From Bacteroidota bacterium (GTDB taxonomy: Bacteria > Bacteroidota > Bacteroidia > Bacteroidales > F082): a stretch of 64,000 bases of DNA. The stretch lies in assembly GCA_016715945.1 (NCBI GenBank), contig JADJXJ010000001.1:1860001-1924000 (forward strand), written 5' to 3'. Every line of letters begins with the position of its first letter. Within the stretch, counting starts at the first letter, position 1. Below are positions 15,943-24,046 of the stretch, piece after piece. The translations under genes were made by a program, and so were the position numbers. The notes below the pieces were generated by a model, which did no database searches, was not told where the DNA came from, and worked only from the letters and a program-made list of their open reading frames with translations.

Positions 15943-18114
15943 ATGATGCTGAAGCCTCCCCGAATTAAACTCGCAATCCTGATTCTTCTTCTATTCCTGG
16001 GCCTGCCCTCCTGCCGGCAAAGCCCGCCCACACCCCGAATGGAACCCGACTTAATGGACAAAATCGATATGTTGACGAGAATCGGGGATTCGCTATCCAA
16101 CAACAATCCCCGTGAGTTGATCAGTGTGGCCAAAGAAATTATCGGTAAGGCCGAAACCATTGGCAACTGGGACAAGTTGGGCCAGGCATTCAAGCTCTTG
16201 TCATATGCTTATCTCAGTCTGGAGCTGCCCGACTCGGCCTTGGCATATCTTTATCAGGCACGGTCGTTCATTGACGAATTTCAGGATCCAAAAAACAAAT
16301 ACCACATATATGTGGAGCTTGCAAAACACTACCGAATGAAGGAAATGATGGACAGCGCCATCTATTATTTCGAGCAAAGCGCATCAATTGCGCAAAAGAC
16401 CAACGAACCGGTATTGATCATGACGGCTTATCACAACAGTGCCATCATTAAAAGCGACCTCGGGAGACTTGCAGAAGCCTACGAAGAGTACCTCAAGGCT
16501 CTGGAATATGCCGACTTGGGTAGTTTTGAAAAAAACAAAGCGGTAATATTGAACAACTTAGGTTTGCTCGATCAGAAAACCGGAAATTTTGAACTTGCAA
16601 AACAGCGATACCGCGAAGCCATCTCAATCAATTCAAAACACAACAAATATTTTGACCTTTCGATGAATTATGCCAACCTGGCATTAGTTTTCAGCGAAGA
16701 GAAGAATGCCGACAGCGCGCTTTTCTTCAATGAGAAAACCATCGAACTTGCACGGGAACGGGGCTTTGTGCGCGAACTGGCACGCGCCCTGAATAATTCA
16801 GCCGATATCCTCGCTGACAACGGTCAACTTGACAAGGCAGAAACCTATTATCAGGAAGCACACGACCTCTGCAAGCAATACAACATCATCATTGGCCTGT
16901 ATTATACCAACCTCGGCATGTTCAATATCATGCATAAAAAAGGAGAATACAGCAAAGCACTGAAAAAAATTGACGAAATCAGGGAAATCGGAGAAACATT
17001 AAAAGACCCTGAAATCACAAAAGGCATTTACGGCATGTATTACGATATCTATGCCCGGCTCAACAACTATGAAAAAGCCTTCGATTACCTCCTCAGGTTC
17101 AATCAATTATCGGACAGCATCCGTAGCTTGAGTAACGAAAATCTGGTAAAGGAGCTACAAGCAAAGTTTGAAACAGAGAAGAAAGTGCTTGAAAACAGAT
17201 ATTTAAGAGAGGAACTTGAGATAAAAAAACAGCAAGTGACCGCTTTCAGGTTTGCCATCATTGCTTCTGTGGTTGCAATTCTGGTGATTGCGCTGCTTTT
17301 TGTTGTTCAAACGCGGAACCGAAACCGCCTGAAGGTGCTTTTCAACAACCTCAACGTGCTCAATAAAGAAATCAACCAAAAAAACCTTGAGCTCCTGGAA
17401 TCGAACCAAACAAAAGACAAGCTGTTTTCGGTGATAGCCCACGACCTGAAATCGCCTTTCAATGCATTATTGGGTATTCTGGGAATTTTAGTAGAGGACA
17501 AGGAAAACCTGAAGGAAGATGAGCGCAATGAGCTGACGGAGCAATTATACAAACAGACCATGACTACTTATGGCGGCCTCGAGAACCTGCTGCAATGGAG
17601 CATGAGTCAGCGTAAGATGTTCAGCTATAAAGCTTCCGAATTCCCGCTACGTAATACCATTGCACAGGAAATACTTCTGGCCGAAGGCAGGGCGACACAA
17701 AAAAACATCAGTATAGTCAACGAACTACCCGAAGATCTGATCGTGATCAGTGATGAACAACTACTTAGAAACATTGCACGCAACCTGATAAACAATTCCA
17801 TAAAGTATTGTCATTCAGGTGGTGCTGTGCGAGTCAGATCAGAGCTGAACAATGGAAATCTGACCATCATTTTCTCGGACAATGGAACTGGTATGCCAAA
17901 AGAGAAACTTGAGCAGCTCAGGTCGGGATTGTTCGTTGAGTCGGTAAGAGGCACAAAAAATGAAAAAGGTACCGGGCTTGGCCTGCAGATGGTGGCTGAA
18001 TTTGCGAAACTGATTGGCGCTGAATTCCAGATTGATAGCGTGGAAGGTCAGGGCACAGACGTGTATATCACCTTGCCCTCGCAAAGTGTCAAAGCAGGCG
18101 CGAACGAAGCTTAA
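15943..18114 (+). CDS. TPR-repeat sensor histidine kinase
   Basis: The start is chosen at ATG 15943 (15946 is an alternative) because it leads directly into a lipoprotein-like signal (LAILILLLFLGLPSCRQ). The 723-residue protein has about eight tetratricopeptide repeats from residues 40 to 400, a transmembrane helix near 437-459, a coiled-coil linker, a HisKA-like helix with phospho-acceptor His500 (VIAHDLKSPF), and an HATPase domain with N box NLINNSIKY, DNGTGM and GTGLGL. The periplasmic TPR sensor is a common Bacteroidota design. No response-regulator gene is adjacent, so it is an orphan kinase here. Confidence 0.9.
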   Translation: MMLKPPRIKLAILILLLFLGLPSCRQSPPTPRMEPDLMDKIDMLTRIGDSLSNNNPRELISVAKEIIGKAETIGNWDKLGQAFKLLSYAYLSLELPDSALAYLYQARSFIDEFQDPKNKYHIYVELAKHYRMKEMMDSAIYYFEQSASIAQKTNEPVLIMTAYHNSAIIKSDLGRLAEAYEEYLKALEYADLGSFEKNKAVILNNLGLLDQKTGNFELAKQRYREAISINSKHNKYFDLSMNYANLALVFSEEKNADSALFFNEKTIELARERGFVRELARALNNSADILADNGQLDKAETYYQEAHDLCKQYNIIIGLYYTNLGMFNIMHKKGEYSKALKKIDEIREIGETLKDPEITKGIYGMYYDIYARLNNYEKAFDYLLRFNQLSDSIRSLSNENLVKELQAKFETEKKVLENRYLREELEIKKQQVTAFRFAIIASVVAILVIALLFVVQTRNRNRLKVLFNNLNVLNKEINQKNLELLESNQTKDKLFSVIAHDLKSPFNALLGILGILVEDKENLKEDERNELTEQLYKQTMTTYGGLENLLQWSMSQRKMFSYKASEFPLRNTIAQEILLAEGRATQKNISIVNELPEDLIVISDEQLLRNIARNLINNSIKYCHSGGAVRVRSELNNGNLTIIFSDNGTGMPKEKLEQLRSGLFVESVRGTKNEKGTGLGLQMVAEFAKLIGAEFQIDSVEGQGTDVYITLPSQSVKAGANEA

Positions 18115-18140
18115 AGTGATTCGCATCAGCGTGCATCCGG

Positions 18141-19364
18141 CTACGGGATGAACAAACAGCTGTCGCCATAGCTTAAAAACCGGAAGTTATTCCTGAGGGC
18201 ATAATCGTAAACTTCCTTCCATGCCGGGCCTACGAATGCCGAAACCAACAGCAACAAGGTGCTTTTTGGCTGATGGAAATTGGTAATCAGCCCATTGACC
18301 AGTTGGAAGCGATAGCCCGGCGCAATCATCAGGGCAGTTTGTGCCGAAATCTGCTCCATGCCATGCTTATCCATGTAGTTCAGAATCACCTGCAGGCATT
18401 CCTCCCGCGACAAAGTGCCTGCAATATTGGCATATGGCATCCACTGATCCACAAAAAGATCTCTTGGTGTCATATCCTTGTTCAACTTAATTCCAAGCCA
18501 GTAAATGCTTTCGAGGGTGCGCATGCTCGTGGTGCCCACTGCCACCACATGCCCCCTGTGGCGGAGCAGGCTTTCGATAAGTCCGCGGCTGATGATGACC
18601 CGCTCGGCATGCATCTGATGTTCGCCAATGGTTTCGGCAGAGACCGGTTTGAATGTGCCGGCGCCCACATGCAGCGTGAGTTCGGCGAATTGATGTCCAA
18701 GCGCTTCGAGCTTTTTTGTAAGTCCGGTGGTAAAATGCAATCCTGCGGTGGGTGCCGCAACCGACCCGCCAGCCGTAGCAAAGATGGTCTGATAGCGCTC
18801 GTAATCAAGATCCTCTGCCTTGCGGTGCATATACGGAGGCAGCGGCAATTCGCCGGCCCATTCGAGAATCTGTCCAAAATTGACCTCTTCCTGATCCCAG
18901 CTAAACATGATCACGGAATGGTCTTCATGCCAGGCAAGGCGTTCAGCACGGATAGTCAGCACGATGTTGGGATGCGAAATTTTGGTTTCCAGAATGCCCG
19001 ACTTCCATCGCTTTGAATTGCCTACCAGGCAGCGCCACACTACTGGCGAAGAAGCCACGAACACCTTTGAAAAATCCCCATTGTGCTGCACAGGTTCGAG
19101 GCAGAACAGTTCGATGTGGGCGCCGCCGGGCTTGTAAAAATGCAAGCGGGCATTCACCACCTTGGATTTGTTTGTCACCAGAAGCGAGCCGGAAGGCAGA
19201 TGCGTACCCAGGTTACGAAATACATCTTCCCGCAATACTGTTCCCTTCAGCACCAACAACTTTGAAGCATCGCGCTCAGGCAGAGGGTACTGTGCAATCC
19301 GGTGTTCCGGCAGCGGATAATCGTAGTCGGCTATTGAAATTTTAGTTACCTCCACCGGCAGCAC
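18141..19364 (-). CDS. queA: S-adenosylmethionine:tRNA ribosyltransferase-isomerase
   Basis: QueA adds the cyclopentene-diol precursor of queuosine to tRNA, forming epoxyqueuosine from SAM. Family motifs are present: DYPLPEHRIAQYPLPERDAS, the GSLLVTNKSKVVNARL region, TAGLHFT, GAGTFKPV, and GYRFQLVNGLITNFHQPKSTLLLLVSAF (read in pieces). At 407 residues it is longer than the E. coli protein, as usual in this phylum. The start is a GTG 3 bp after the stop of the upstream porin-like gene. This is the only queuosine gene in the window. Confidence 0.93.
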   Translation of the reverse strand: MLPVEVTKISIADYDYPLPEHRIAQYPLPERDASKLLVLKGTVLREDVFRNLGTHLPSGSLLVTNKSKVVNARLHFYKPGGAHIELFCLEPVQHNGDFSKVFVASSPVVWRCLVGNSKRWKSGILETKISHPNIVLTIRAERLAWHEDHSVIMFSWDQEEVNFGQILEWAGELPLPPYMHRKAEDLDYERYQTIFATAGGSVAAPTAGLHFTTGLTKKLEALGHQFAELTLHVGAGTFKPVSAETIGEHQMHAERVIISRGLIESLLRHRGHVVAVGTTSMRTLESIYWLGIKLNKDMTPRDLFVDQWMPYANIAGTLSREECLQVILNYMDKHGMEQISAQTALMIAPGYRFQLVNGLITNFHQPKSTLLLLVSAFVGPAWKEVYDYALRNNFRFLSYGDSCLFIP

Positions 19365-19367
19365 AAT

Positions 19368-20687
19368 CTATTTTTCTGATCTGAAGAGAGTTGGCTTGTA
19401 AGTGAGCATCAGCCAACTGTAGTAAGGTTTGGCAAGCTGATCGGGTGCAACACCTTTGACGCGTGCAAAGTTTTCGTTGGTAAGGTACCAGGCAAAGCCA
19501 GCATTGAGGTTGAGGTTTGGTTTGAGGTTGTAGTTCCAGATCAGGTTTACTTCGCTGCCCAGACTCCCTTCGAGCAGTTCGCTCTGATTGAGCGGATTGC
19601 GCACGGCCGAATGAAGCCTGAAAAAGTGCCATTCGGCAGCAAGGGTTCCGTACTTTCGGGTCTGGCGGCTCAAGCTGGGATACACATCTACCCATCCTCC
19701 ACCGGCAGTGCTCGAAGGCAATACATACTGATTAAGCCTGCCATAGCGCAGAAAACGTATGCCATAGAGCAGATCGAAGGCATGCTCACGACTGGTGTAA
19801 GTCGGATCTGTTTCCCGGGCATCGTTGCCGCTCACCACATCCACGCCTATTCCCGGCCGAAGCCTGCCAAGCTTCCAACCCGCCTCGACCGAGGCAAAGT
19901 GGCTGCGCATATCTTTGCCCTTCTGGCTTTTACCCCGTTGTATGTAATAGTTGGCTTTGACATCGGAAAACCGTCTTTGCATCTGGAAATGCCCACCAAC
20001 CGTAGCCATCATGTAAATGGTTTCCGATTGCTTTTCCTTCTGGTATCCACTCAGAATGGCCAGACCACTCAGGTAGGATTGCTTTCCGATATTTCGCTTA
20101 ATATATAAAAAATTAAGTGTCCGAATTCTCTGTTCGATGGGATCGACCAGAAAATGATTGTTTGCGGTTCCGGCACCAAATTTTGTTGCATCGTTATTGT
20201 AAGAAATTGCCGCATCGAACTGCCATTCATTCGAAACTTTGCTATATAGGATGGCATCATAAGTTTGACCAAATTGTGGCCAGTTGCGTGCCGAAAGCAA
20301 CCTTTGGTCATCGTACAAAAATTCCTGGCGACCTATCCGCAAGTAACTGTTTTCGGTCAGACCGAGCTTCAACCACGCCTGGTGAATGCCCAGGCTATTC
20401 GTATTCATTTGTGACGAGGTTCGTGTGCCTTGGTTTTCATCGCCCCACACGCGGACGTCCTGCAGGCCGAAAAAAAACTGCGCATTGCCAGCGTTGTGTG
20501 AGACATTGAGCCTGGTGCGCTGCGAAACAAAAGCCACCGCATCCTGACCAATCGTCGGCACGCGAGCATGTCCGTGGTTGAGTTCGAAACGAGGTCTGAT
20601 TTCGGCGCTGAGCTCCAGCTGCGCCATCGAATTGGTGCTGCCAGCCAGAAGACTGGCGACAAACAGGATTGCTGACTTTACTTTCAT
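19368..20687 (-). CDS. Alginate-export/porin-like outer membrane beta-barrel protein
   Basis: A 439-residue precursor with a signal peptide (MKVKSAILFVASLLAGSTNSMAQ). The mature sequence alternates hydrophobic and polar residues throughout, with barrel features such as RTRLNVSHNAGNAQFFFGLQ, AWLKLG, YLRIGRQEF, and a final aromatic strand YSWLMLTYKPTLF. This matches the alginate_exp-type porins that many Bacteroidota carry. It is the first gene of a two-gene unit with queA, but the link is probably only transcriptional. Confidence 0.75.
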   Translation of the reverse strand: MKVKSAILFVASLLAGSTNSMAQLELSAEIRPRFELNHGHARVPTIGQDAVAFVSQRTRLNVSHNAGNAQFFFGLQDVRVWGDENQGTRTSSQMNTNSLGIHQAWLKLGLTENSYLRIGRQEFLYDDQRLLSARNWPQFGQTYDAILYSKVSNEWQFDAAISYNNDATKFGAGTANNHFLVDPIEQRIRTLNFLYIKRNIGKQSYLSGLAILSGYQKEKQSETIYMMATVGGHFQMQRRFSDVKANYYIQRGKSQKGKDMRSHFASVEAGWKLGRLRPGIGVDVVSGNDARETDPTYTSREHAFDLLYGIRFLRYGRLNQYVLPSSTAGGGWVDVYPSLSRQTRKYGTLAAEWHFFRLHSAVRNPLNQSELLEGSLGSEVNLIWNYNLKPNLNLNAGFAWYLTNENFARVKGVAPDQLAKPYYSWLMLTYKPTLFRSEK

Positions 20688-20725
20688 GTTGCAAATTTCG
20701 GAAAAATACTATTATGGTGAGTTGC

Positions 20726-20756
20726 TTGCCATTCCCTTGAAGGCTGCTTACCTTTG
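20726..20756 (+). promoter_or_regulatory. Bacteroidota promoter of pssA
   Basis: TTG at 20726-20728, then a 20-bp spacer, then TACCTTTG (exact TAnnTTTG) at 20749-20756. Transcription would start near 20760-20763. This puts the in-frame ATG at 20758 upstream of the transcript and favours ATG 20776 (or 20767). Confidence 0.5.
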
Positions 20757-20775
20757 CATGAAACATATGCATAAC

Positions 20776-21507
20776 ATGTCAGTATTCAGGCATCTGCCTA
20801 ACTTGCTTACCCTGCTCAACCTGGTTTGTGGCACGCTTTCCATCCTTAGTTTTGCTCAAGGAAAAGTAGAACATGCAGGCTTATTCATTTTTGTTGCTGC
20901 GATACTCGATTTTCTGGATGGTTTTGCGGCCCGGATGCTCAAGGCGCACTCACTCATTGGTGCCGACCTCGATTCGCTGGCCGACGTGGTTTCGTTCGGC
21001 GTAGCTCCGGGTATGATATTGTACCACCTGATAAGCATCAGCCACGGCCGTCCGGTAGTACACCTTGGCAGCTTTGATCTTGTGCCGGTCGCAGCCCTTC
21101 TTTTGCCGGCTTTTGCAGCGCTTCGGCTCGCCAAATTCAACAACGATCCGTCGCAAACCGATTATTTCCGCGGGCTTCCAAGTCCGGCAAGCGGGTTGTT
21201 GGTGGCTTCGCTGCCATTGGTGCGTCAGCAGCTTTATGAGTCGCAAAGTCTCACCTATATGATTTTCACCAACGCCTATTTCCTTATCGGTGTTTCAGTA
21301 ATCCTTAGCTTGCTCATGGTGAGCAATCTTCCGCTCTTTGGACTGAAATTCAAGCACTTTGGACTTAAAGGCAACGAGATAAAATATTTTTTTCTGGCTG
21401 TTTCAGTCTTTCTGCTCGTGTTTCTGCAGTTCCTGGCCATCCCCTTCATCATTGCCATCTATCTGATGCTCTCGGTGGTGGTTTTCCTCACCGACATTCA
21501 AAGCTGA
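20776..21507 (+). CDS. pssA: CDP-diacylglycerol-serine O-phosphatidyltransferase
   Basis: PssA makes phosphatidylserine, precursor of phosphatidylethanolamine. The CDP-alcohol phosphotransferase signature DG-x2-AR-x8-G-x3-D-x3-D is intact: DGFAARMLKAHSLIGADLDS continues into LAD. The protein is about 243 residues with several membrane helices and begins SVFRHLPNLLTLLNLVCG, as in related PssA proteins. ATG 20776 is preferred over 20758 and 20767 because of the promoter just upstream. Its last 105 bp overlap lptB on the other strand. Confidence 0.9.
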   Translation: MSVFRHLPNLLTLLNLVCGTLSILSFAQGKVEHAGLFIFVAAILDFLDGFAARMLKAHSLIGADLDSLADVVSFGVAPGMILYHLISISHGRPVVHLGSFDLVPVAALLLPAFAALRLAKFNNDPSQTDYFRGLPSPASGLLVASLPLVRQQLYESQSLTYMIFTNAYFLIGVSVILSLLMVSNLPLFGLKFKHFGLKGNEIKYFFLAVSVFLLVFLQFLAIPFIIAIYLMLSVVVFLTDIQS

Positions 21508-22263
21508 GTTTGGCAGGGTGTTGCTGTTTTCGCGGCGGCGCAATTCGAAATTCTGTCCCAGATAAACTTTGCGCACCTGTTCGTCGGCCGCAAGCTCTTC
21601 GGATGTGCCTGATTTGAGTATGGCTCCTTCAAAAAGCAGGTACGACCGGTCGGTGATGGACAAGGTTTCGTGCACGTTGTGGTCGGTGATCAGAATGCCG
21701 ATGTTCTTTTCTTTGAGTTTCCAAACGATGTTCTGGATATCTTCCACGGCAATCGGGTCAACTCCCGCAAAAGGTTCGTCGAGCAGGATGAAGCTAGGAT
21801 TTACCGCGAGGGCACGGGCGATTTCGGTGCGGCGGCGCTCGCCCCCCGAAAGTTGTATGCCTTTGTTTTTGCGGATATTTTGCAGGCCAAACTCATCCAA
21901 AAGCTGCTCCAGGCGTTCATACCTCTGCTGGCGGGTCAAGCTTTTTTTAAACTCCATCACCGAAAGGATGTTGTCTTCCACGCTCATGTTGCGAAACACA
22001 CTGGCTTCCTGCGCCAGGTAACCGATTCCAAGCTGGGCACGCCTGTACATGGGTTCAGAGGTTATTTCGGTTTCATCGAGGAATACCTTGCCGGCAAGGG
22101 GCTTGATCAATCCCACAATCATGTAGAAGGTCGTGGTTTTGCCCGCACCATTGGGCCCGAGCAAACCTACAATCTCGCCCTGCCTGACATGCACCGACAC
22201 GTCTTTGACAACCGTGCGTTGTTTGTATTTTTTATAAAGGTGTTCGGTGCGCAGAATCATCAT
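21403..22263 (-). CDS. lptB: Lipopolysaccharide export ABC transporter ATP-binding protein
   Basis: LptB drives LPS extraction by the LptFG complex. The Walker A GPNGAGKTT, Q-loop LAQEASVF, signature LSGGERRR, Walker B FILLDEPFAGVDP and switch His TDHNVHE are all present. The start is ATG 22263, an in-frame TTG 9 bp upstream being less likely. The family normally ends near YLGQNFEL; here about 45 more polar residues follow (RRRENSNTLPNS onward), encoded entirely opposite the end of pssA. The extension probably comes from loss of a stop codon. The gene is last in an operon with kpsF. Confidence 0.92.
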   Translation of the reverse strand: MMILRTEHLYKKYKQRTVVKDVSVHVRQGEIVGLLGPNGAGKTTTFYMIVGLIKPLAGKVFLDETEITSEPMYRRAQLGIGYLAQEASVFRNMSVEDNILSVMEFKKSLTRQQRYERLEQLLDEFGLQNIRKNKGIQLSGGERRRTEIARALAVNPSFILLDEPFAGVDPIAVEDIQNIVWKLKEKNIGILITDHNVHETLSITDRSYLLFEGAILKSGTSEELAADEQVRKVYLGQNFELRRRENSNTLPNSALNVGEENHHREHQIDGNDEGDGQELQKHEQKD

Positions 22264-22302
22264 GTTTGGCAAATTGATTTCTTGGGGATTGACTTAGCCC
22301 GG

Positions 22303-22650
22303 CTATTTGTTCTCGTTGAGCATTTCCCAAAACTCGAGAGCCCTGCGGGTATGGGGTATCACAATGGTGCCTCCCACCAGGTTGGCCACGCCGAAAATTT
22401 CCATCACCTCTTCGGTGGTCAGTCCGAGTTCAAAACATTTCTGGAGGTGATAGGCGATACAATCGTCGCAACGAAGCACCATCGAGGCCACCAGCCCAAG
22501 CATTTCTTTGGTACGGGCATCGAGCGCACCATCCTCGTAAGTCAGGGTATCGAGGCTGTAGATGCGCTTCATGATTTTGTTGTTCGGAGCGGCCATCAGG
22601 CGCTCGTTCATCATTGCACGGTAAGCATTGAACTGTTCTACCTTATTCAT
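22303..22650 (-). CDS. Carboxymuconolactone decarboxylase / AhpD-like family protein
   Basis: A 115-residue all-helical protein with the redox pair and proton-relay motif of the AhpD/CMD family (RCDDCIAYHLQKCFELG) and the following EVMEIFGVANLVGG. Such proteins act as alkylhydroperoxidase-like enzymes or gamma-carboxymuconolactone decarboxylases; the conserved CxxCxxxH favours the redox role. ATG 22650 is used because the upstream TTG touches the kpsF stop. It lies between kpsF and lptB in one operon. Confidence 0.85.
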   Translation of the reverse strand: MNKVEQFNAYRAMMNERLMAAPNNKIMKRIYSLDTLTYEDGALDARTKEMLGLVASMVLRCDDCIAYHLQKCFELGLTTEEVMEIFGVANLVGGTIVIPHTRRALEFWEMLNENK

Positions 22651-22677
22651 AAGTGTTGGTCGTTTTTTTATAATCAA

Positions 22678-23670
22678 TCAGATAACGCCCTCTTTGAGGA
22701 TATCGTGCAGGTGGATGACACCTTTATATATATCGTTTTCCACCACGGGCAGCTGGGTGATGTTGTGCTGCCTCATTGTGGCCAGAGCATTGGCCAGGGT
22801 CTCACCCGGTGAAATACTCTTTGGATTGCGGGTCATGATGTCTTCGGCACGCAGGTGGTCGAAGGTCGGGTTGTTCATCAGCATGCGTCTGAGGTCGCCA
22901 TCGGTGATGATTCCGGCAAGCTTTCCGTCTTTGAGCACAGCTGTTGCACCCAGGCGCCGGGCCGAGATTTCCACGATTACTTTTCGCAGGTCGTCGTCGA
23001 AGTTGACCTGGGGTTTTTCGTTGCGCACATAGATGTCTTCCACCCTCAGGTAAAGTTTTTTTCCCAAAGCCCCACCGGGATGAATCCGGGCAAAATCGTC
23101 GGGACTGAACCCGCGACAATGCAGCAGGGCTATGGCCAGCGCGTCGCCCATCACCATTTGTGCCGTGGTGCTGGAGGTTGGGGCAAGGTTGTTCGGACAG
23201 GCTTCGTGTGTCACCGAGGTCAGAAGCAAATAATGGGCCTGCAAAGCCAGGTAGGAATCGGGATTGCCCACCATGGCCACCAACACATTTGGCCTGGCTT
23301 TAAGCAATGGAATGAGCACTTTGATTTCGGGCGTTTCGCCACTTTTGGAAATCAAAATCACCACATCCTCGTCGCGTACCACCCCCAGGTCGCCATGAAT
23401 GGCATCGGCAGCATGCAGAAACACCGCATTGGTGCCTGTGCTGTTGAACGTGGCAACGATCTTTTGCGCAACAATGGCACTCTTGCCAATACCGCTTACG
23501 ATCACCTTGCCCCTGGATTCGAAAATGCACCTTACCACCTCAGCAAAATGCGCATTGAGTTGTGGTATCAGGCCATCGATGGCATCGCGTTCGAGGGCAA
23601 TGGTGCGGCTGGCCAATGCAAGAAGTTCGTCCGGCTTATTATGGGCAGGATTGCCTGATTGGGTACTCAT
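22678..23670 (-). CDS. kpsF: Arabinose-5-phosphate isomerase
   Basis: This enzyme converts ribulose-5-phosphate to arabinose-5-phosphate, the first step of Kdo synthesis for LPS. The SIS domain (about residues 35-185) has GKVIVSGIGKSAIVAQKI and LISKSGETPEI; two CBS domains follow at about 205-325 (DGKLAGIITDGDLRRMLM; LPVVENDIYKGVIHLHDIL). The ATG at 23670 is preferred to a far upstream one because a -7 element lies between them. It starts the operon kpsF, AhpD-like, lptB, a sensible envelope grouping. Confidence 0.92.
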   Translation of the reverse strand: MSTQSGNPAHNKPDELLALASRTIALERDAIDGLIPQLNAHFAEVVRCIFESRGKVIVSGIGKSAIVAQKIVATFNSTGTNAVFLHAADAIHGDLGVVRDEDVVILISKSGETPEIKVLIPLLKARPNVLVAMVGNPDSYLALQAHYLLLTSVTHEACPNNLAPTSSTTAQMVMGDALAIALLHCRGFSPDDFARIHPGGALGKKLYLRVEDIYVRNEKPQVNFDDDLRKVIVEISARRLGATAVLKDGKLAGIITDGDLRRMLMNNPTFDHLRAEDIMTRNPKSISPGETLANALATMRQHNITQLPVVENDIYKGVIHLHDILKEGVI

Positions 23671-23685
23671 ACCTTTTAATTGCCG

Positions 23686-23693
23686 CAAAATTA
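23686..23693 (-). promoter_or_regulatory. -7 element of the kpsF-lptB operon
   Basis: Minus-strand TAATTTTG, an exact TAnnTTTG match, 15 bp before ATG 23670. It supports that start. Confidence 0.45.
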
Positions 23694-23762
23694 ATAAAAT
23701 CGGGCATGCCTCCTTTTTTGAAACAATCGCCAAAAAGCCGCGGACAAAATAAAAATGGCTTA

Positions 23763-23792
23763 TTTGCAATTCAGGAAAAGAAAGTATTTTTG
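23763..23792 (+). promoter_or_regulatory. Candidate promoter far upstream of recQ
   Basis: TTTG at 23763-23766, an 18-bp spacer, and TATTTTTG at 23785-23792. It points toward recQ but is 254 bp from the ATG, so it would make a long leader or a separate small transcript. Another exact -7 match (TAACTTTG) is at 23825-23832. Confidence 0.4.
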
Positions 23793-23800
23793 CCGCCCCT

Positions 23801-23920
23801 TAAGCTGTGTCGGAACAACAGCTTTAACTTTGGGAAGTACAGGGTATTGCGCTGCAACTCATTATACAGCATAATTCGAATCAGGCATTTAAGACATGAC
23901 AGACCCAAAAAATTTTTTGG
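23801..23920 (+). other. Non-coding stretch with hairpin and palindrome, possible small RNA
   Basis: No credible coding frame is present. Just after the 23763-23792 promoter there is a hairpin (AAGCTGT at 23802-23808 with ACAGCTT at 23818-23824). At 23905-23920 a perfect 16-bp palindrome, CCAAAAAATTTTTTGG, could act as a weak terminator. The set fits a short RNA of roughly 120 nt but is only suggestive. Confidence 0.25.
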
Positions 23921-23954
23921 ATTTTGCTTGTTTCATAAAAGCCTCTTTAATACG

Positions 23955-23962
23955 TATATTTG
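23955..23962 (+). promoter_or_regulatory. -7 element proximal to recQ
   Basis: TATATTTG, an exact TAnnTTTG match. Transcription would start near 23968-23970, just before the leader hairpin. Confidence 0.4.
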
Positions 23963-23974
23963 TATATAAGTGGC

Positions 23975-24023
23975 CGCAGGCGATAACCTGAAAAGGTGTG
24001 CCTGCGCCCTTCAAAAATTTGAA
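23975..24023 (+). promoter_or_regulatory. Structured 5' leader of recQ, class unknown
   Basis: A nested hairpin: outer 7-bp stem CGCAGGC (23975-23981) with GCCTGCG (24000-24006); inner stem ACCT (23986-23989) and AGGT (23994-23997) closed by a GAAA tetraloop. It is followed by TTCAAA-AA-TTTGAA at 24010-24023. It sits between the proximal -7 element and the recQ ATG. I do not recognise a known riboswitch class. Confidence 0.45.
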
Positions 24024-24046
24024 CGCAGAACATAAGCAACAGATAC

